Shown here piece after piece: positions 10,701-20,619 of a stretch of 64,000 nt of DNA; the first letter of the stretch is position 1, and each line of letters begins with the position of its first letter. Position numbers and translations under genes: made by a program. The notes under the pieces were generated by a model. That model saw nothing but the letters and a program-made list of their open reading frames with translations. It ran no database searches and was not told the DNA's origin. The DNA lies in contig NC_069126.1 in NCBI RefSeq assembly GCF_026914265.1, positions 42,612,522 through 42,676,521 on the forward strand. The letters are read 5' to 3'. Source of the stretch: Mya arenaria. Taxonomy: Eukaryota > Mollusca > Bivalvia > Myida > Myidae.

Positions 10701-13700
10701 TGTTTTTTTATTAGATATTTTGAATTTTGAATACAACCTGTTAACCTGCACTTAACTTTTCTAATCATAAAGTTTGTAAACAACTATCTTGTCTCGTGCC
10801 ATCATTCTGTCATATATCCTTTCATTTTTAACAGGGTTCAAAGAAATGAAACACGAAATCCTAGTTGCCCACAACGAATGTCGAAAACTGCACGGGTCAC
10901 GGGAAGTCGTCAAGTCCAAATCTTTGTCACGTGACGCTCAGAGGTGGGCGGAAGCAGTAGCTGCGCGCGGATATGCGCAGTACAGCGATACTTCCGGTAC
11001 GATTAAAAACTTTCAGTAAAATATATAAATAACTGTATTAAATTGCATCTTTAATACAACCAAAACTCGATATATCGAAGTTATTGGGACTAAAGGAAAT
11101 ATTTCGAGATAACAAACATTCGATATAACCGAAATACAAAGTAACCAAAACATAGTTCGATATATCGAGTTTGATCTTTGATTACCGTTTTTGTTTCCTA
11201 TTGTCGTAGTTTCTTCGTTGTCGTCGAAATTTTTCAATAGTGGATAATAGTAATTTTATCTGTTTTTCAATCGTCTCCAAAATGTTCACTGCCAATGGAC
11301 AAACTATTTTCTTCCTTTTCATTTTTTTACTTCTTTATCTTCTGTTTCTTGTACCGACAAGACGAATTAATGTACTCTTATTGAGCGTCTGGTAAACAGT
11401 TATCTGTTAAAGTTAACAACGTTGTTCCTGTCATTGTTGTTAAACTTAGAAATATTAATGATCTGAAAGTTTATTCGATAAACTTGTGATCTGAAGTATT
11501 TTTACAAGATCTGAGAGAACCATTCACATATACCTGTTTTATCTACATGTATGAGCACATCTTAAAAAAATAAAGCTCAAAAAGTTAACAACGATCTCAT
11601 TAATAACATTGTTAACTTTAACAAAGTCCTGAACATTCCGCCCATTGACTCAAATTAACAATTCGAAAAATATTATAATCCCGACCTACCTAATATTATA
11701 ATAACGCAATGAAATCAGAAACCATAAAAAAAATGGTCTTCGTCTGTTACATGTCCCAGATCAAATATCAAGACACATAAATAAACAGGTGTTGAGAGAC
11801 ACTTATCAGATTATTCAGCTCAGTGGCGGCACAAGGGATTTATGTGTGTGTGTTTGGGGGGGGGGGGGGTACACGTATAAATTCGTTTATGCAATTTAAC
11901 TCTTTATTAAAGAATATTTTCTGATACTTATAAAACAAAACTGTATAAATGTAGTGTTTTAGGAATCAATTTAAAGTCAATATGAGGTGGTTTCAGGGTT
12001 CATCTGCTGGCCCACTGAGGGGGAGGAGGGTATGGTACCTTGTGTCCCCCAAGCCTCTAGACCCACACTGCTGCCTCCCAGAGTGCTTTTAGTTGTTTGT
12101 GGTGTTGACATACATTAAACATAATGGCCAACTATTTTCTTTTTACAAGCTGAAACCTTAGTCCTGTATAAATGGTAATGTGTATAAGGTATCACACCAC
12201 TAATATCACTTAAAGGGTCGGGTAATGTAACCTGGTTTCTCGAACCTTTCAGTCTTCGCGCAAGAGCAATGTTATCTCCAACCCCATTAAAAATAATTTT
12301 GTTTCATTACTCTGTATACCCAATAGCGTTACGCAGTGACTTTAAAGAGATCCTAGTATTTTCATTAATGTAGGTATATTATTCATTACTTTTCTAATTT
12401 TTTGTTTCAGATCGAGGCGAAAACATTTTGGTTTTAGATCTTGAATCGGAAATAAATTTAACCGGAAATGACGTAGTCCACACATGGTATAGAGAAAGCA
12501 AGAATTACTCATACTACCAAAATTGCTGGCAAAGAGGTAAAATTATCATCGTCATCTCCATCGTTGTCGTTGTCATCGTTGTTGTCGTCATCTTCTTCGA
12601 CATAAACATCATCATCATCATCATCATCATCGTCGTCGTCGTCGTCGTCGTCGTCGTCAACTCTATTTAACAGTGAAATAACCATAGGCATTTTTCTTCG
12701 ACTTTTGTATTGAGATCATTAACCTACAATCAAAATCAATGCGAAGTTTATGTGCACGCGATTGCCTGACATCAATGTGGGCTACAAGTATTCTTTGGCT
12801 TAACATGGCGATTAATTTATGACCCGAGAGATCAGTGTGCGGATTATAAAGGATTTTCGTTGCGAAATGATAAATGCGTGTGAGATTGCAGATATGGTGA
12901 AAGATATCTTCACTATACAAACGCAATGGCCTACTGTGTGATATAGGTTAAACCAAAAAACGTTTCGCGAATAAGTACGATAAAGGCGCTGCTACGATGA
13001 AATGGTTCGGCCGCATTGTCAATATCATAAAAAGCTGGAATAATTCTCACACCAAAAAGCGGCTGAATTATATATGCTTCCGTACCTAGATATTAATGTG
13101 TTCGATTGGGTGGGTGTGTAAGCTTATTTATACTCGCACTCGGGCCTCGCCCATTCGGCCAGTGCTCTGTTAAGATTGTTAGTCATTTTAGGTTTTTGAA
13201 GCATAGTGTACAGACATAATGTGACCCTGGTTAGAGCTACCCTGGTTCTTTAACGTGCACCAGTGTATAGCACTATCACACGGGACCCCCATTTAACGTC
13301 CCTCCCGGAAGACGATTAGTTTTTTTAGCGATGCGACGGGGGATCGAACCTGCGACCCCGTGTTCGATTGTCAATGTGTTAATGGTTAAGTACTGTATGT
13401 TAAACATGTGTCGGGGTTAGAAGCGCGAATCCGAATATGGCTTCCCTTGCACCTCATATCCCATATTCGGTCACTTAACACCCCGTAACGTATACATCAC
13501 GTCAAACAGTCGGTTAACATTGATCAATTGATGGGGAGTGTTTCATTTACTTATGTTTTCACTAAAATTATAATCAATGGAATTAGAACAAATACGCCAT
13601 TTTGGTACGATAAAAAGATAGTAAACACAATAAAATTATGCAAAAAAATATGGGGTCACCACGTGACCAGTCCTGGACCAATGGTGTTGCGTCATTCATG

Positions 13701-15681
13701 TTGGAGCGTGACACGATATCACGTGGTGCAATGTTATTAACGAGCTTACGACAACCATCAAGAATTTCATTAACATATTGAGTGAGTGTCACAAGTTAAT
13801 TAGAAAGTTTTACTATCAAAATGAAAGAAACTTTGTAATAAACTGACTATTCAAGCTCTTAGTTTCAAAATAAGTATTAGGGGTAACTTAAATAAACTTT
13901 GATCTGTGTAAATATCACAAAAGGCATTACATCTATTCTTTTATTTCCTCAAATGTTTTCACTTTCAATATATACGAAAATATGTAGCAAAATAATTTGA
14001 CTATGGCACTAAGGTCATTTCAATGTACGACATATTAAAAATTGAATATGACCTTTGTGAAAACGGCCCCAGAAACTATTATGGCGAAACAGCGTTCGAA
14101 CGATACGTGTGTAGAAAAGATTGGCCTAGTGCGTATTCTATGATCTGAGCCCCTTGGGATCTCTTAGCAACCCTTTGTTTTATATACTTAGTCTCTAATA
14201 ACCTTGTTCAACGGGAAGTTTATTCACCCAATATGCTAGAAATAGATATACTTATAAGCGCAGTCCATAGCTTCTGTAAGGAACTAATCCCCAATTATTT
14301 CACATTGTTGTGAAACCTCTGTACACTACACATGTGTATCCATGGTGATTATTTTAACACCGCGTTTCCTGTTAAGGGTTGTACTGATTACAGTGTCAGC
14401 TAGGCTAACAGTCATTATCGGAAGTCACGGGGGAGCTCTTTGTGTCAACAAGAAATACCCATGTGCTGTTAGTTTACATTATATAGTTTTACGACCTTTG
14501 TGGAGAAAGTTATGATAGCACATACTAAGTCACTCTCGTTGGGCACAAGGTTGCACGAGAGTGTGGTCTTGCGTTGAGGGAAAAATCGGAAAACCCGGAG
14601 AAAACCAACATGTCCGGCTTGGTGACTAATCAAACGCACATGCGCCTAGTCCGGGAATCGAAACCGACCGGGTCGCCTTGGTGAAAAGCGAGTGCGCTTT
14701 CCACTCCGCTAACCGGACAACTATGTTTTGCTGTAAATCGGTATCAGCTATTTGTTGTTATCAATAGATTTATAGTGCTTCAACAATTCTATATTAGCGC
14801 ATTTAAAAATAAAAGCATAATAATGTGGTAAAAATGCCTTACTGATTTGATTGTTTTTATTTCTTTTAGGAACGTCGAATTTCACGCAGTTGATCTGGAA
14901 ATCTACGACAGAAATCGGCGTTGGAATTTCCAAGTTCCCTTATCACGATACACTGGTCGTAGTCGTCCAATATTCTCCTCCTGGTAACCACAATATACCA
15001 AAAGAATTCCAGGAAAATGTTTGCCCACCAAAACCTATTAGGGGACCAAAGGAATTAAAGGAAAATATATGCCCGCCGATTCACACCAGTGCACCAAATG
15101 AATTCCAGAAAAATGCAAGTCCGTCCACGCAGTCGGAAAAACAAAAAGCATCAGAGAAAATTGAGTGTGTCCCAAAACACAAACACACACCGAAAGAATG
15201 CCAGGAAAATACAAACCCGTCGAAGCATACTGGAGTTTCTAAGCAATATCAGAATAATTTAAAAAGGAACCAACAAATACAGGAACCAAAACAATACCAT
15301 GCTAGTGGGATTGAAACTATTGCAAATGAATCTGATAGACAAGATCTTGCAAAGGAAAACACAAACGAAGAAAAAGAAAGAATAGAAAATATCGCAGAAC
15401 GAGAAAATAGTATAGATCATGTTGGTTTTGAACCTGCTGTGTTTGATAAAGCACAACCTGAAGACAATGCAAGTCTGATTACGAGAACCACTGGTTTTTC
15501 GACAGTGAAGAACGATAACGTGTTTGTCAATTCAGATTCTGCACGTGATAAAGCAACTCCCATGACTGGTGAACATAATGACGGTGTCATAAGTTGTATG
15601 AAAAACGCCATCAAAAACGCCCCAATAGATGGTGAAAGTCCGACTAAACCTAGACGGAAAAGGGTTATTCTATCAATATAA
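7181..15681 (+). CDS. CAP-domain (GAPR-1/SCP-like) protein with repeat tail, five coding exons
   Basis: Exons 7181-7728, 9084-9289, 10835-10996, 12411-12536 and 14870-15681 join in phase at every GT-AG junction and give about 617 residues. The N-terminal 180 residues contain a probable helical/coiled-coil segment (about 12-65), a Lys-rich stretch (about 85-105) and a Cys-containing segment; there is no signal peptide or N-myristoylation glycine. The CAP domain (about 254-397) shows AHNECRKLHG, GENI, WYRESKNY, FTQLIWKSTTEIGVGI and the closing ENVCPP typical of GAPR-1 (GLIPR2), a Golgi-membrane-associated protein. Both cavity His are replaced (Tyr301, Asn351) while Glu309 and Glu334 remain. A tail of about 220 residues begins with seven 16-residue repeats. 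The family is clear; cellular role and secretion status are not. Confidence 0.88.
7768..7843. repeat. Short hairpin repeat (about 76 bp)
   Basis: Arms CGAGGGGTGAATGCGAAAA and the inverse TTTTCGCTTTCACTCCTCG are near-perfect complements separated by about 30 bp. Nothing links it to a function. Confidence 0.7.
8515..8844. mobile_element. Harbinger-like MITE, copy 1 (330 bp)
   Basis: Inverted ends TGCACCAGTCAATTG and CAATTGACTGGTGCA are flanked by a TTA duplication (8512-8514, 8845-8847). The interior is GC-rich and non-coding. A 3-bp TWA duplication is typical of PIF/Harbinger elements. Sister copies: 34068-34384 and 41876-41977. Confidence 0.88.
9084..9289 (+). CDS. CAP gene, coding exon 2
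   Basis: Encodes a linker with DHDCPWSSCDDV and WEGWPVPGVGPCELEKARMLL. Three in-frame acceptors are possible (exon start 9084, 9108 or 9117); CGCTTTAG|A at 9084 has the best pyrimidine context and was chosen. The donor is CAAAA|GTATGT. The open frame continues past the donor into a MITE and ends at 9363. Confidence 0.7.
9329..9641. mobile_element. Inverted-repeat element with CTCGGCC ends, copy 1
   Basis: The left end resembles GAGCACCTCCGCCA...CATCGAAAA and the right end reads CATCCGAGGTTGTTTTCGAT then CGAATG. Better preserved copies are at 25417-25769 and 32865-33192; a left-end fragment is at 43331. Internal CTGCAAGTNGATCGCGTNGTA is shared. It starts only 40 bp after the exon 2 donor of the CAP gene. 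Confidence 0.8.
9884..10668. mobile_element. CTCGAAACTTCTTAAG element interrupted by a nested insertion
   Basis: Left part 9884-10000 and right part about 10549-10668 match the two halves of the uninterrupted copy at 19440-19690, including the terminal TTTCTCGAAACTTCTTAAG-type inverted repeats. About 550 bp of unrelated sequence sits between them. Confidence 0.75.
10001..10548. mobile_element. Insertion nested inside the 9884-10668 element
   Basis: This block is absent from the sister element at 19440-19690. It contains CATACGGGCATTTTATC and TTCGCCCGTGGGCAAGAT. Boundaries are approximate and I could not define its termini or target duplication. Confidence 0.55.
10835..10996 (+). CDS. CAP gene, coding exon 3 (start of CAP domain)
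   Basis: Acceptor TTTTTAACAG|G, donor TTCCG|GTACGA. Encodes the first CAP helices: EILVAHNECRKLHG followed by LSRDAQRWAEAVAARGYAQY. By alignment with GAPR-1 the last Tyr stands where the first cavity His is normally found. Confidence 0.9.
10997..12410 (+). other. CAP gene intron 3
   Basis: AT-rich. Contains an inverted-repeat block with TCGATATATCGA at both ends (11067-11171), related to 46545-46712, and a poly-G run near 11857. No exon found. Confidence 0.65.
11055..11182. repeat. Inverted repeat with TCGATATATCGA ends
   Basis: CTCGATATATCGAAG at the left and the inverse CGATATATCGAGTTT at the right, with TTTCGAGATAAC and TTCGATATAACC between. A diverged relative lies at 46545-46712. Looks like a small MITE. 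Confidence 0.6.
12411..12536 (+). CDS. CAP gene, coding exon 4
   Basis: Acceptor TTTGTTTCAG|A, donor AAAGAG|GTAAAA. Encodes DRGENILVLD and VVHTWYRESKNYSYYQ, i.e. the two conserved Glu of the CAP cavity (in GEN and WYxE). Confidence 0.92.
12552..12658. repeat. Degenerate (GTC/ATC)n microsatellite
   Basis: Imperfect trinucleotide run starting a few bases after the exon 4 donor, ending in nine ATC and about eleven GTC repeats at 12607-12658. Confidence 0.9.
13228..13400 (-). mobile_element. tRNA-derived SINE, family 2, copy 1
   Basis: On the minus strand a pol III B-box-like GGTTCGATCCCCC is followed by GGGAGGGACGTTAAATGGGG and TAGTGCTATACACTGGTGCA. The last block recurs at 56155-56290 (-) and 63307-63440 (+), so this is a dispersed family with a conserved body. 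Confidence 0.78.
14527..14722 (-). mobile_element. tRNA-derived SINE, family 1, copy 1
   Basis: On the minus strand a tRNA-like head (GTCCGGTTAGCGGAGTGG... B-box GGTTTCGATTCCC) is followed by a conserved body with GTCACCAAGCCGGACATG, TTTTCTCCGGG and GAGTGACTTAG. Shared with 16405, 20620 and 49630. Confidence 0.85.
14870..15681 (+). CDS. CAP gene, terminal exon: end of CAP domain and repeat tail
   Basis: Acceptor TTTCTTTTAG|G. Encodes TSNFTQLIWKSTTEIGVGI (the signature normally has His where Asn351 is), then the last CAP strands and KEFQENVCPP. From 15001 the sequence repeats with a strict 48-nt period seven times (15001, 15049, 15097, 15145, 15193, 15241, 15289), each a degenerate K-E/Q-F/L/Y-Q-E-N unit with Cys/Pro. 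The tail continues hydrophilic, rich in Glu, Asn and Lys, and stops with TAA at 15679-15681. Confidence 0.92.
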
Positions 15682-15743
15682 TGTAATATATTTACAGATC
15701 GTGACGTTTTAGATGCATTTGATGTATTTTGTGCTTGTTAACG

Positions 15744-15749
15744 AATAAA
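15744..15749 (+). terminator. Polyadenylation signal AATAAA of the CAP gene
   Basis: AATAAA 63 bp after the TAA stop, followed by a T/G-rich stretch (TCTGATTTTGTCTGTTG). Confidence 0.8.
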
Positions 15750-16404
15750 GTCTGATTTTGTCTGTTGACATTAGTCGTGGTTATCATGACTGTAACAGCT
15801 TAATATGCTGAATGGTCACTATTGATAATTATGTTTAATCACTGCCCGCCATGTTGTTGTTTTTTTTAAAGTGAGCTAGTTTTCGGATGGAACAAACCGT
15901 CGAAACCGCCTTCGGAGGGGGTTTCATTTTATGTAAAACTGTAAAAACAAATACTCAGTTCGTTAAACAATTATTAAACCAAAACCCAGTTTATTACCAA
16001 CAAAAGCCTTAAGTTAAAGATTAATGTCCGAATGTTCCTGATTTAGCCAAATCGACATATGTTGCGCATGGAACATTTGATAAAGCTATTATCATAATCC
16101 TGTCACAGGTGGCGTCAAGTCATGATAAGCCTATTTTCAAGTCGAAATGATTACATAATTGAGCAATCATAAGTCTTAGAACACTACATGTTAATTCCTC
16201 GTTAAATGCGTGAATGTATATGTGTGCGTGCCAGCGTGCGTGCGTGTGTGAATTTATGTACATTTAAGTATGTTGTAGACCAGCGCCAGAAAATAAAGTG
16301 TTCCTTTAAGCTAATGGTGAAAAACACATTCAAATAAAAAAAATCAATACAGAAGTTTAAACGTTATTTCTTTTACAACGATTGTACATAAAGCTTAATA
16401 ATGC

Positions 16405-16588
16405 TAAGTAACTCTCGTTTGCACGATGTTGCGCGAGAATGTAGTCTTGAGTGCACTGAGAAAACCCACTTCTCGGTCTTGGTGACCACAAACCAAACTC
16501 ACATACGCCAAGGCCGAGAATCGAACACGTTCGCCCGGGACGCCTTGGTGAGAATCCTGTGTGCTATCCATTACACTAAACGGACTAC
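16405..16588 (-). mobile_element. tRNA-derived SINE, family 1, copy 2
   Basis: Minus-strand head GTCCGTTTAGTGTAATGG, B-box GTGTTCGATTCTCGG, then body GTGAGTTTGGTTTGTGGTCA and GTGGGTTTTCTCAGTG. The upstream tRNA-like part is intact. Confidence 0.85.
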
Positions 16589-16597
16589 CTTTATGTC

Positions 16598-16598
<1 letters not shown>

Positions 16599-16653
<55 letters not shown>
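16599..16653. repeat. (ATT)n microsatellite
   Basis: About 18 perfect ATT repeats directly next to the tRNA-like end of the SINE at 16405-16588. Confidence 0.95.
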
Positions 16654-17226
16654 GTCTTTACTTTAACATTATACAATAGCTTCATAATAAGGAGGTAATA
16701 AAATTCATATCAAATTTCGATAAGATTCCAAAAGTTGCATTTCCATAAGGTTGTTTACAGTCGTAGGGGTAAAAATACATCGTTCCAAATATTTGCTCTA
16801 ATTTACATATTCAAATCATCAAGTGTCATCATTTTATTTTTTCACGGCCACTAAAAGCCAGCTCCCTCCTTGTGCAAAGAAAATGAGCTGTCGACACTTC
16901 CGTGTTGCAGATGTGCTCTGTGTTTACTTATACACAGGTGAATATGATTTATATTTTATTTGATAGTTTTAGCAAACGGACATATTTTGAAAATCATAAA
17001 TGTGGTACCGTGTAAAAACAAATGTACTGCATGCTGGCTACGATTTCGTTTCAATAATGTGCGACCTGTGGTGCCAGAAAAATTGTCGACAGCTCATTCT
17101 CTTTTCACCATCGTTAAGTGGTAGAGCTGGCGTTTAGTGGTCGTGTCTTTTTTAGAAAACAACGCTAAAAAACAATGGTACTCATATCAACAATCGAAAA
17201 GAATCTCCCGTTAATAGATATACCCC

Positions 17227-17232
17227 TTTATT
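17227..17232 (-). terminator. Possible polyadenylation signal of the sulfotransferase gene
   Basis: TTTATT on the plus strand (AATAAA on the minus strand), 73 bp beyond the stop codon. Confidence 0.5.
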
Positions 17233-17304
17233 TCCATAAAACGGAAATGAAACAAAAAGCAATTTCCATATCAAGGAAATGAAATGAACATTTTTTTAGC
17301 AATG

Positions 17305-18465
17305 TCATTCCCAATCAAATGTTTTATTCACCATTTTAAAAAACTTTGCGTTTTTCGGAGCAAAATATTCTTTAAGCGTATTTAGCGTGCCTTCACTAAC
17401 ATATGGGTGCTTCCGGCCCTTGCCTCCTTTCATACACCAAGGTTCATCATTTCCTAGTTCAAAACAAAATTTTCCTTTCTTTTCATTTAAGACGAACATT
17501 GAACTTTTAAAGAAAGTACCTATTTTTAGAAACCGTTCTACTTTGTTTAATTCTTTGGCGGGCTCCGATTCAAATTTATGACCATCAATAAACAACATTT
17601 GGTTCAGACGAAAATATTTTAACCACATACGCATATAATATTGATAGTCGGAATACTTGGTGACGTTACAAACCGCTTCTTCGTTAACGGTCATCTTGCC
17701 GTGATCACCTTGTTTGAAAACTATATCATCTACCGTTTTATTCTTGTCAATTTCTGATCTTGCCCGATACATTGCGATCGCAGAAATTGCTCTTTCAACC
17801 GGATTTTTCACGATGAAAATCAGTTTAATGTCAGGCGCCCACTGCTGTATTCTGTTAGCAACAAATTCCTGGTAAAAATATGCAGGATCTTTTTCTATTG
17901 TTATTTGCTGTTTAAAACTACATGGCATCTTCTCTTTATACTTATCAAAGCTGTTCTTCCATTTGATAACCCCAGCACTTTGCACAACTGATTTCTTGGA
18001 GAGTCCCTTTAAATAATTTGTGTAGCTTACGTCAGCATCTGGGTCTTTATCAAAGAACCTTGGCTCCGGAGGATGAAGACATCCAGCAATCTGTGGATGT
18101 TTATCCAGAAAGAACAACAATGCATAAGTTCCACATTTTTGTATACCGATTATAATCGCTTGAGGAAAACGCTTGACACATTTGCCTGTCAGTTTTGGAA
18201 TCGGGTGGAAATCGGACTTCTCTCGGAGTGCTTCATATGTGTCTGAACCGACATTGCTAGATGCCAACGTGTCGGTTTCTGAATCTAAATTATCCTGTGC
18301 AGCGTTATAAATCCTGTCCATTTCTCTATCTAAATGTTCCTGTGACATCTCCCTTCGAAAATTGTATAAAAGAAAATCCATATATGCTGGCGCTAGGAGC
18401 ATGAAGAACAATAGTAGAACTATAAAAAGTAATGTTGCCATGCAATGCATTTTTTTCGGTGCCAT
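17305..18465 (-). CDS. Heparan-sulfate 3-O-sulfotransferase-like type II membrane enzyme, intronless
   Basis: 386 residues in one exon. Residues 10-31 form a single membrane anchor after a short basic N-terminus, giving a Golgi type II topology. The lumenal sulfotransferase domain (about 100-386) has a PAPS 5'-phosphosulfate loop (IIIGIQKCGTYALLFFLDKHP, Lys110), EPRFFD (Glu134, aligned with the catalytic base of HS3ST), ITIEKDPAYF, a 3'-phosphate motif IVKNPVERAIS (220-228), LFIDGHKF, a Cys334/Cys344 pair and GKGRKHP. These match HS3ST, which transfers sulfate to glucosamine 3-OH in heparan sulfate. Lys-Asn replaces the usual Arg-Asp in the 3' motif, and GIQKCGTYA replaces GVRKGGTRA, so substrate or acceptor may differ. 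The ATG context (AAAATGG) is good; the stop is TGA. Confidence 0.9.
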   Translation of the reverse strand: MAPKKMHCMATLLFIVLLLFFMLLAPAYMDFLLYNFRREMSQEHLDREMDRIYNAAQDNLDSETDTLASSNVGSDTYEALREKSDFHPIPKLTGKCVKRFPQAIIIGIQKCGTYALLFFLDKHPQIAGCLHPPEPRFFDKDPDADVSYTNYLKGLSKKSVVQSAGVIKWKNSFDKYKEKMPCSFKQQITIEKDPAYFYQEFVANRIQQWAPDIKLIFIVKNPVERAISAIAMYRARSEIDKNKTVDDIVFKQGDHGKMTVNEEAVCNVTKYSDYQYYMRMWLKYFRLNQMLFIDGHKFESEPAKELNKVERFLKIGTFFKSSMFVLNEKKGKFCFELGNDEPWCMKGGKGRKHPYVSEGTLNTLKEYFAPKNAKFFKMVNKTFDWE

Positions 18466-18732
18466 TTTATTGAAACGTATGTTAACTGTTTACAAGCCAA
18501 ATGAATAACTATTTGTGAGCCGTGCTGGTACTAGAGTGTTATAAGATTATATAAGAAGAAATATTATGTTTCACAAAATCTCATGATTTTCGCATGGGTG
18601 AGTTGGATAAGAGATGATGTAAGAGTGACATCTTGGAAGGTCACAGCTTTTTAGTCTCTCGTTTAGTCATTAGGCGTCATAGATTTTCATTGAAACTCAA
18701 CATACCGTTGAATGTATGTATGGGCATTTTGA

Positions 18733-18785
18733 AGGCAGGCAGGCGGGCGGGCGGGCGGACGGACAGGCAGACAGACAGATAGACA
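18733..18785. repeat. Tetranucleotide-type microsatellite
   Basis: Runs of GGCA, GGGC, GGAC, AGAC and AGAT in succession, i.e. a diverging tetranucleotide repeat. A similar short tract is near 41520-41575. Confidence 0.85.
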
Positions 18786-19439
18786 AGTAAACAAAAATAT
18801 AAAATGAAGATATAAATGCATGTAAACTAGTGAAATAGCGAGGTGGGGGATCGCTATGGCCCTCATAGGATTCCGTACAAAACGCACTCATGTGAACACA
18901 AAATTCCATTAGGTCCGCGAACAATAAAATGGACTTCGAACTTGAACGTATAAAACAAAAGCCATTTAAAGAGCCGGATCAATTAATTACTGAAAACCAT
19001 GCCTTTGTAAATACGACTACAAACACAGTTATCGTAAAATCAATCCTTTAATGTCCAGCATACCTTTGACTTTTGCCCATTGATGTGAAATAAAAAATCC
19101 TAACTATTGGATTGGATTCTCCCACGCCAATTGAGGCTAATTGGTCAAAGTGCTTATTGTTTCTGAGAAGCGGTTAACGATACTTGTTTTTGAATGGTTG
19201 TAATAAATACGAAACCATCAATATGAAACCATTTAGATTTTTGAGTCTAGACAATATGTTAAAAATTTACGATATTTCAAAATTGAATTGTCAAGTGCAA
19301 ATATTTAAAAAGTGATAGTCTGATTCTCAGAGAAAATATGGTTTCACATAACCTCCGCTTTTAAACGAGCAATTTGCTTGGCGGCAGAAATATCTTTGTT
19401 AAAATTAGAGACGCATGACCAATTTAGAGGGTTAGTGCT

Positions 19440-19690
19440 GGCCCCAATTTCTCGAAACTTCTTAAGCTTAACAGGCTTAAGAAGCTTATTTCAATATGGC
19501 AAAATACATACTAAAAATGCATTTTTATAAATGAAAAATGGTTTATTGTGATTATCAATATGTTTATTTCTATCTAAAGCATAAAAACTCATAAAGAAAA
19601 AAATATTACGCAAATTATTAAAAGACAAAAATAGTGCGCTTAGCTTAATCCTGTTATAATAGACTTAAGAAGTTTCGAGAAAGTGGGTCC
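19440..19690. mobile_element. CTCGAAACTTCTTAAG inverted-repeat element, intact copy
   Basis: About 250 bp bounded by AATTTCTCGAAACTTCTTAAG-type arms, the right arm being CTTAAGAAGTTTCGAGAAA. Serves as the uninterrupted reference for 9884-10668. Confidence 0.82.
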
Positions 19691-19861
19691 TGGTTGACAA
19701 CGAGGGCCAAAAAATGGTCTTAATGTTTTCACTAACATCTCCAAACAAAGGGTAGGTTACTAAGGTAGAAATAACTTTTTTTTCATTTTTAAAGAACCGA
19801 GATTCTACACCAAACCGATCTTTATTAGGGTATATCACTATTTAAGAACATTTCGAATATA

Positions 19862-20010
19862 CAGTTGAAACCTGTTGGCTTGATCTCCCAGGGACCAGCA
19901 GAAAATACCTCGAGTCTCGGAAAATTTCGACCCAAGCGGTAATGCTTACCGTCAGTTAGGGACAACGAGGAATTCGAGCTAAGCGAGTTCGAGCAAACGG
20001 ATTCGAATGT
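19862..20010. mobile_element. CAGTTGAACCCCGTTGGC-type MITE, diverged copy
   Basis: Starts at TA|CAGTTGAAACCTGTTGGC and ends near GTTCGAGCAAACGGATTCGA, the diverged inverse. Related copies: 31962-32153 and 42362-42520; a bare left end is at 20601. Confidence 0.65.
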
Positions 20011-20619
20011 TAAATGGTCAAAATTAAACATGTTCACTTTTAAAGAAATAACGAAAAAAATACACACTTTAGCAAAGAGAAGAATATGGTCGGTCGGGTA
20101 AGTGGAAAAATACTTTTAATTCAGTTATACTTTTGACCCAAATGGTATGCCTGGCCATGTCAGTGTCATACACTTCCCAATCTCATCCACTGCCTCAACT
20201 TATCATCGGTCACAAAAACATTAGCCCTATCCTGTATCAACTAACTACAAATTCTGATACCCCCACTGTATATATACGTTAACATAGCAAATTCTTGCAT
20301 AATTTAAGTTTGAGTAAGTAATATGATTGCCAGACAAGATATTCTTTTGGTTATTTTGTATGATAAGTGTCCATTTAACTAAAGTTTGAATGAGTAATAT
20401 GGTTACAAAAAAGAAACTCTGATCTTTTGGTATTTCTTAAAAAAAATGTCTGGAATATTTTAAGTTTGAATACATACAATGATAACAGACAAGAGTCTCT
20501 TTTTGTGTTTTTAAACGATAAGTGGAAATGCCAAGCGTTTTAAAAATACCATACCGTTACCCTCTTTATTCTTCATACTTCTTTAAAATTCTTTGTAATA
20601 CAGTCGAAACCCGTCGGCG

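Larger units (their letters stand above)
12659..14869 (+). other. CAP gene intron 4, remainder
   Basis: No exon recognised. Holds SINE copies at 13228-13400 and 14527-14722; the rest is unremarkable AT-rich sequence. Confidence 0.65.
15750..17226. other. Intergenic region between convergent CAP and sulfotransferase genes
   Basis: Contains a SINE (16405-16588) and an (ATT)n microsatellite (16599-16653). No further coding sequence recognised. Confidence 0.65.

Noticed and set aside
17387..17581. Plus-strand open frame opposite the sulfotransferase
   Set aside because: Antisense shadow of a well-supported coding region.
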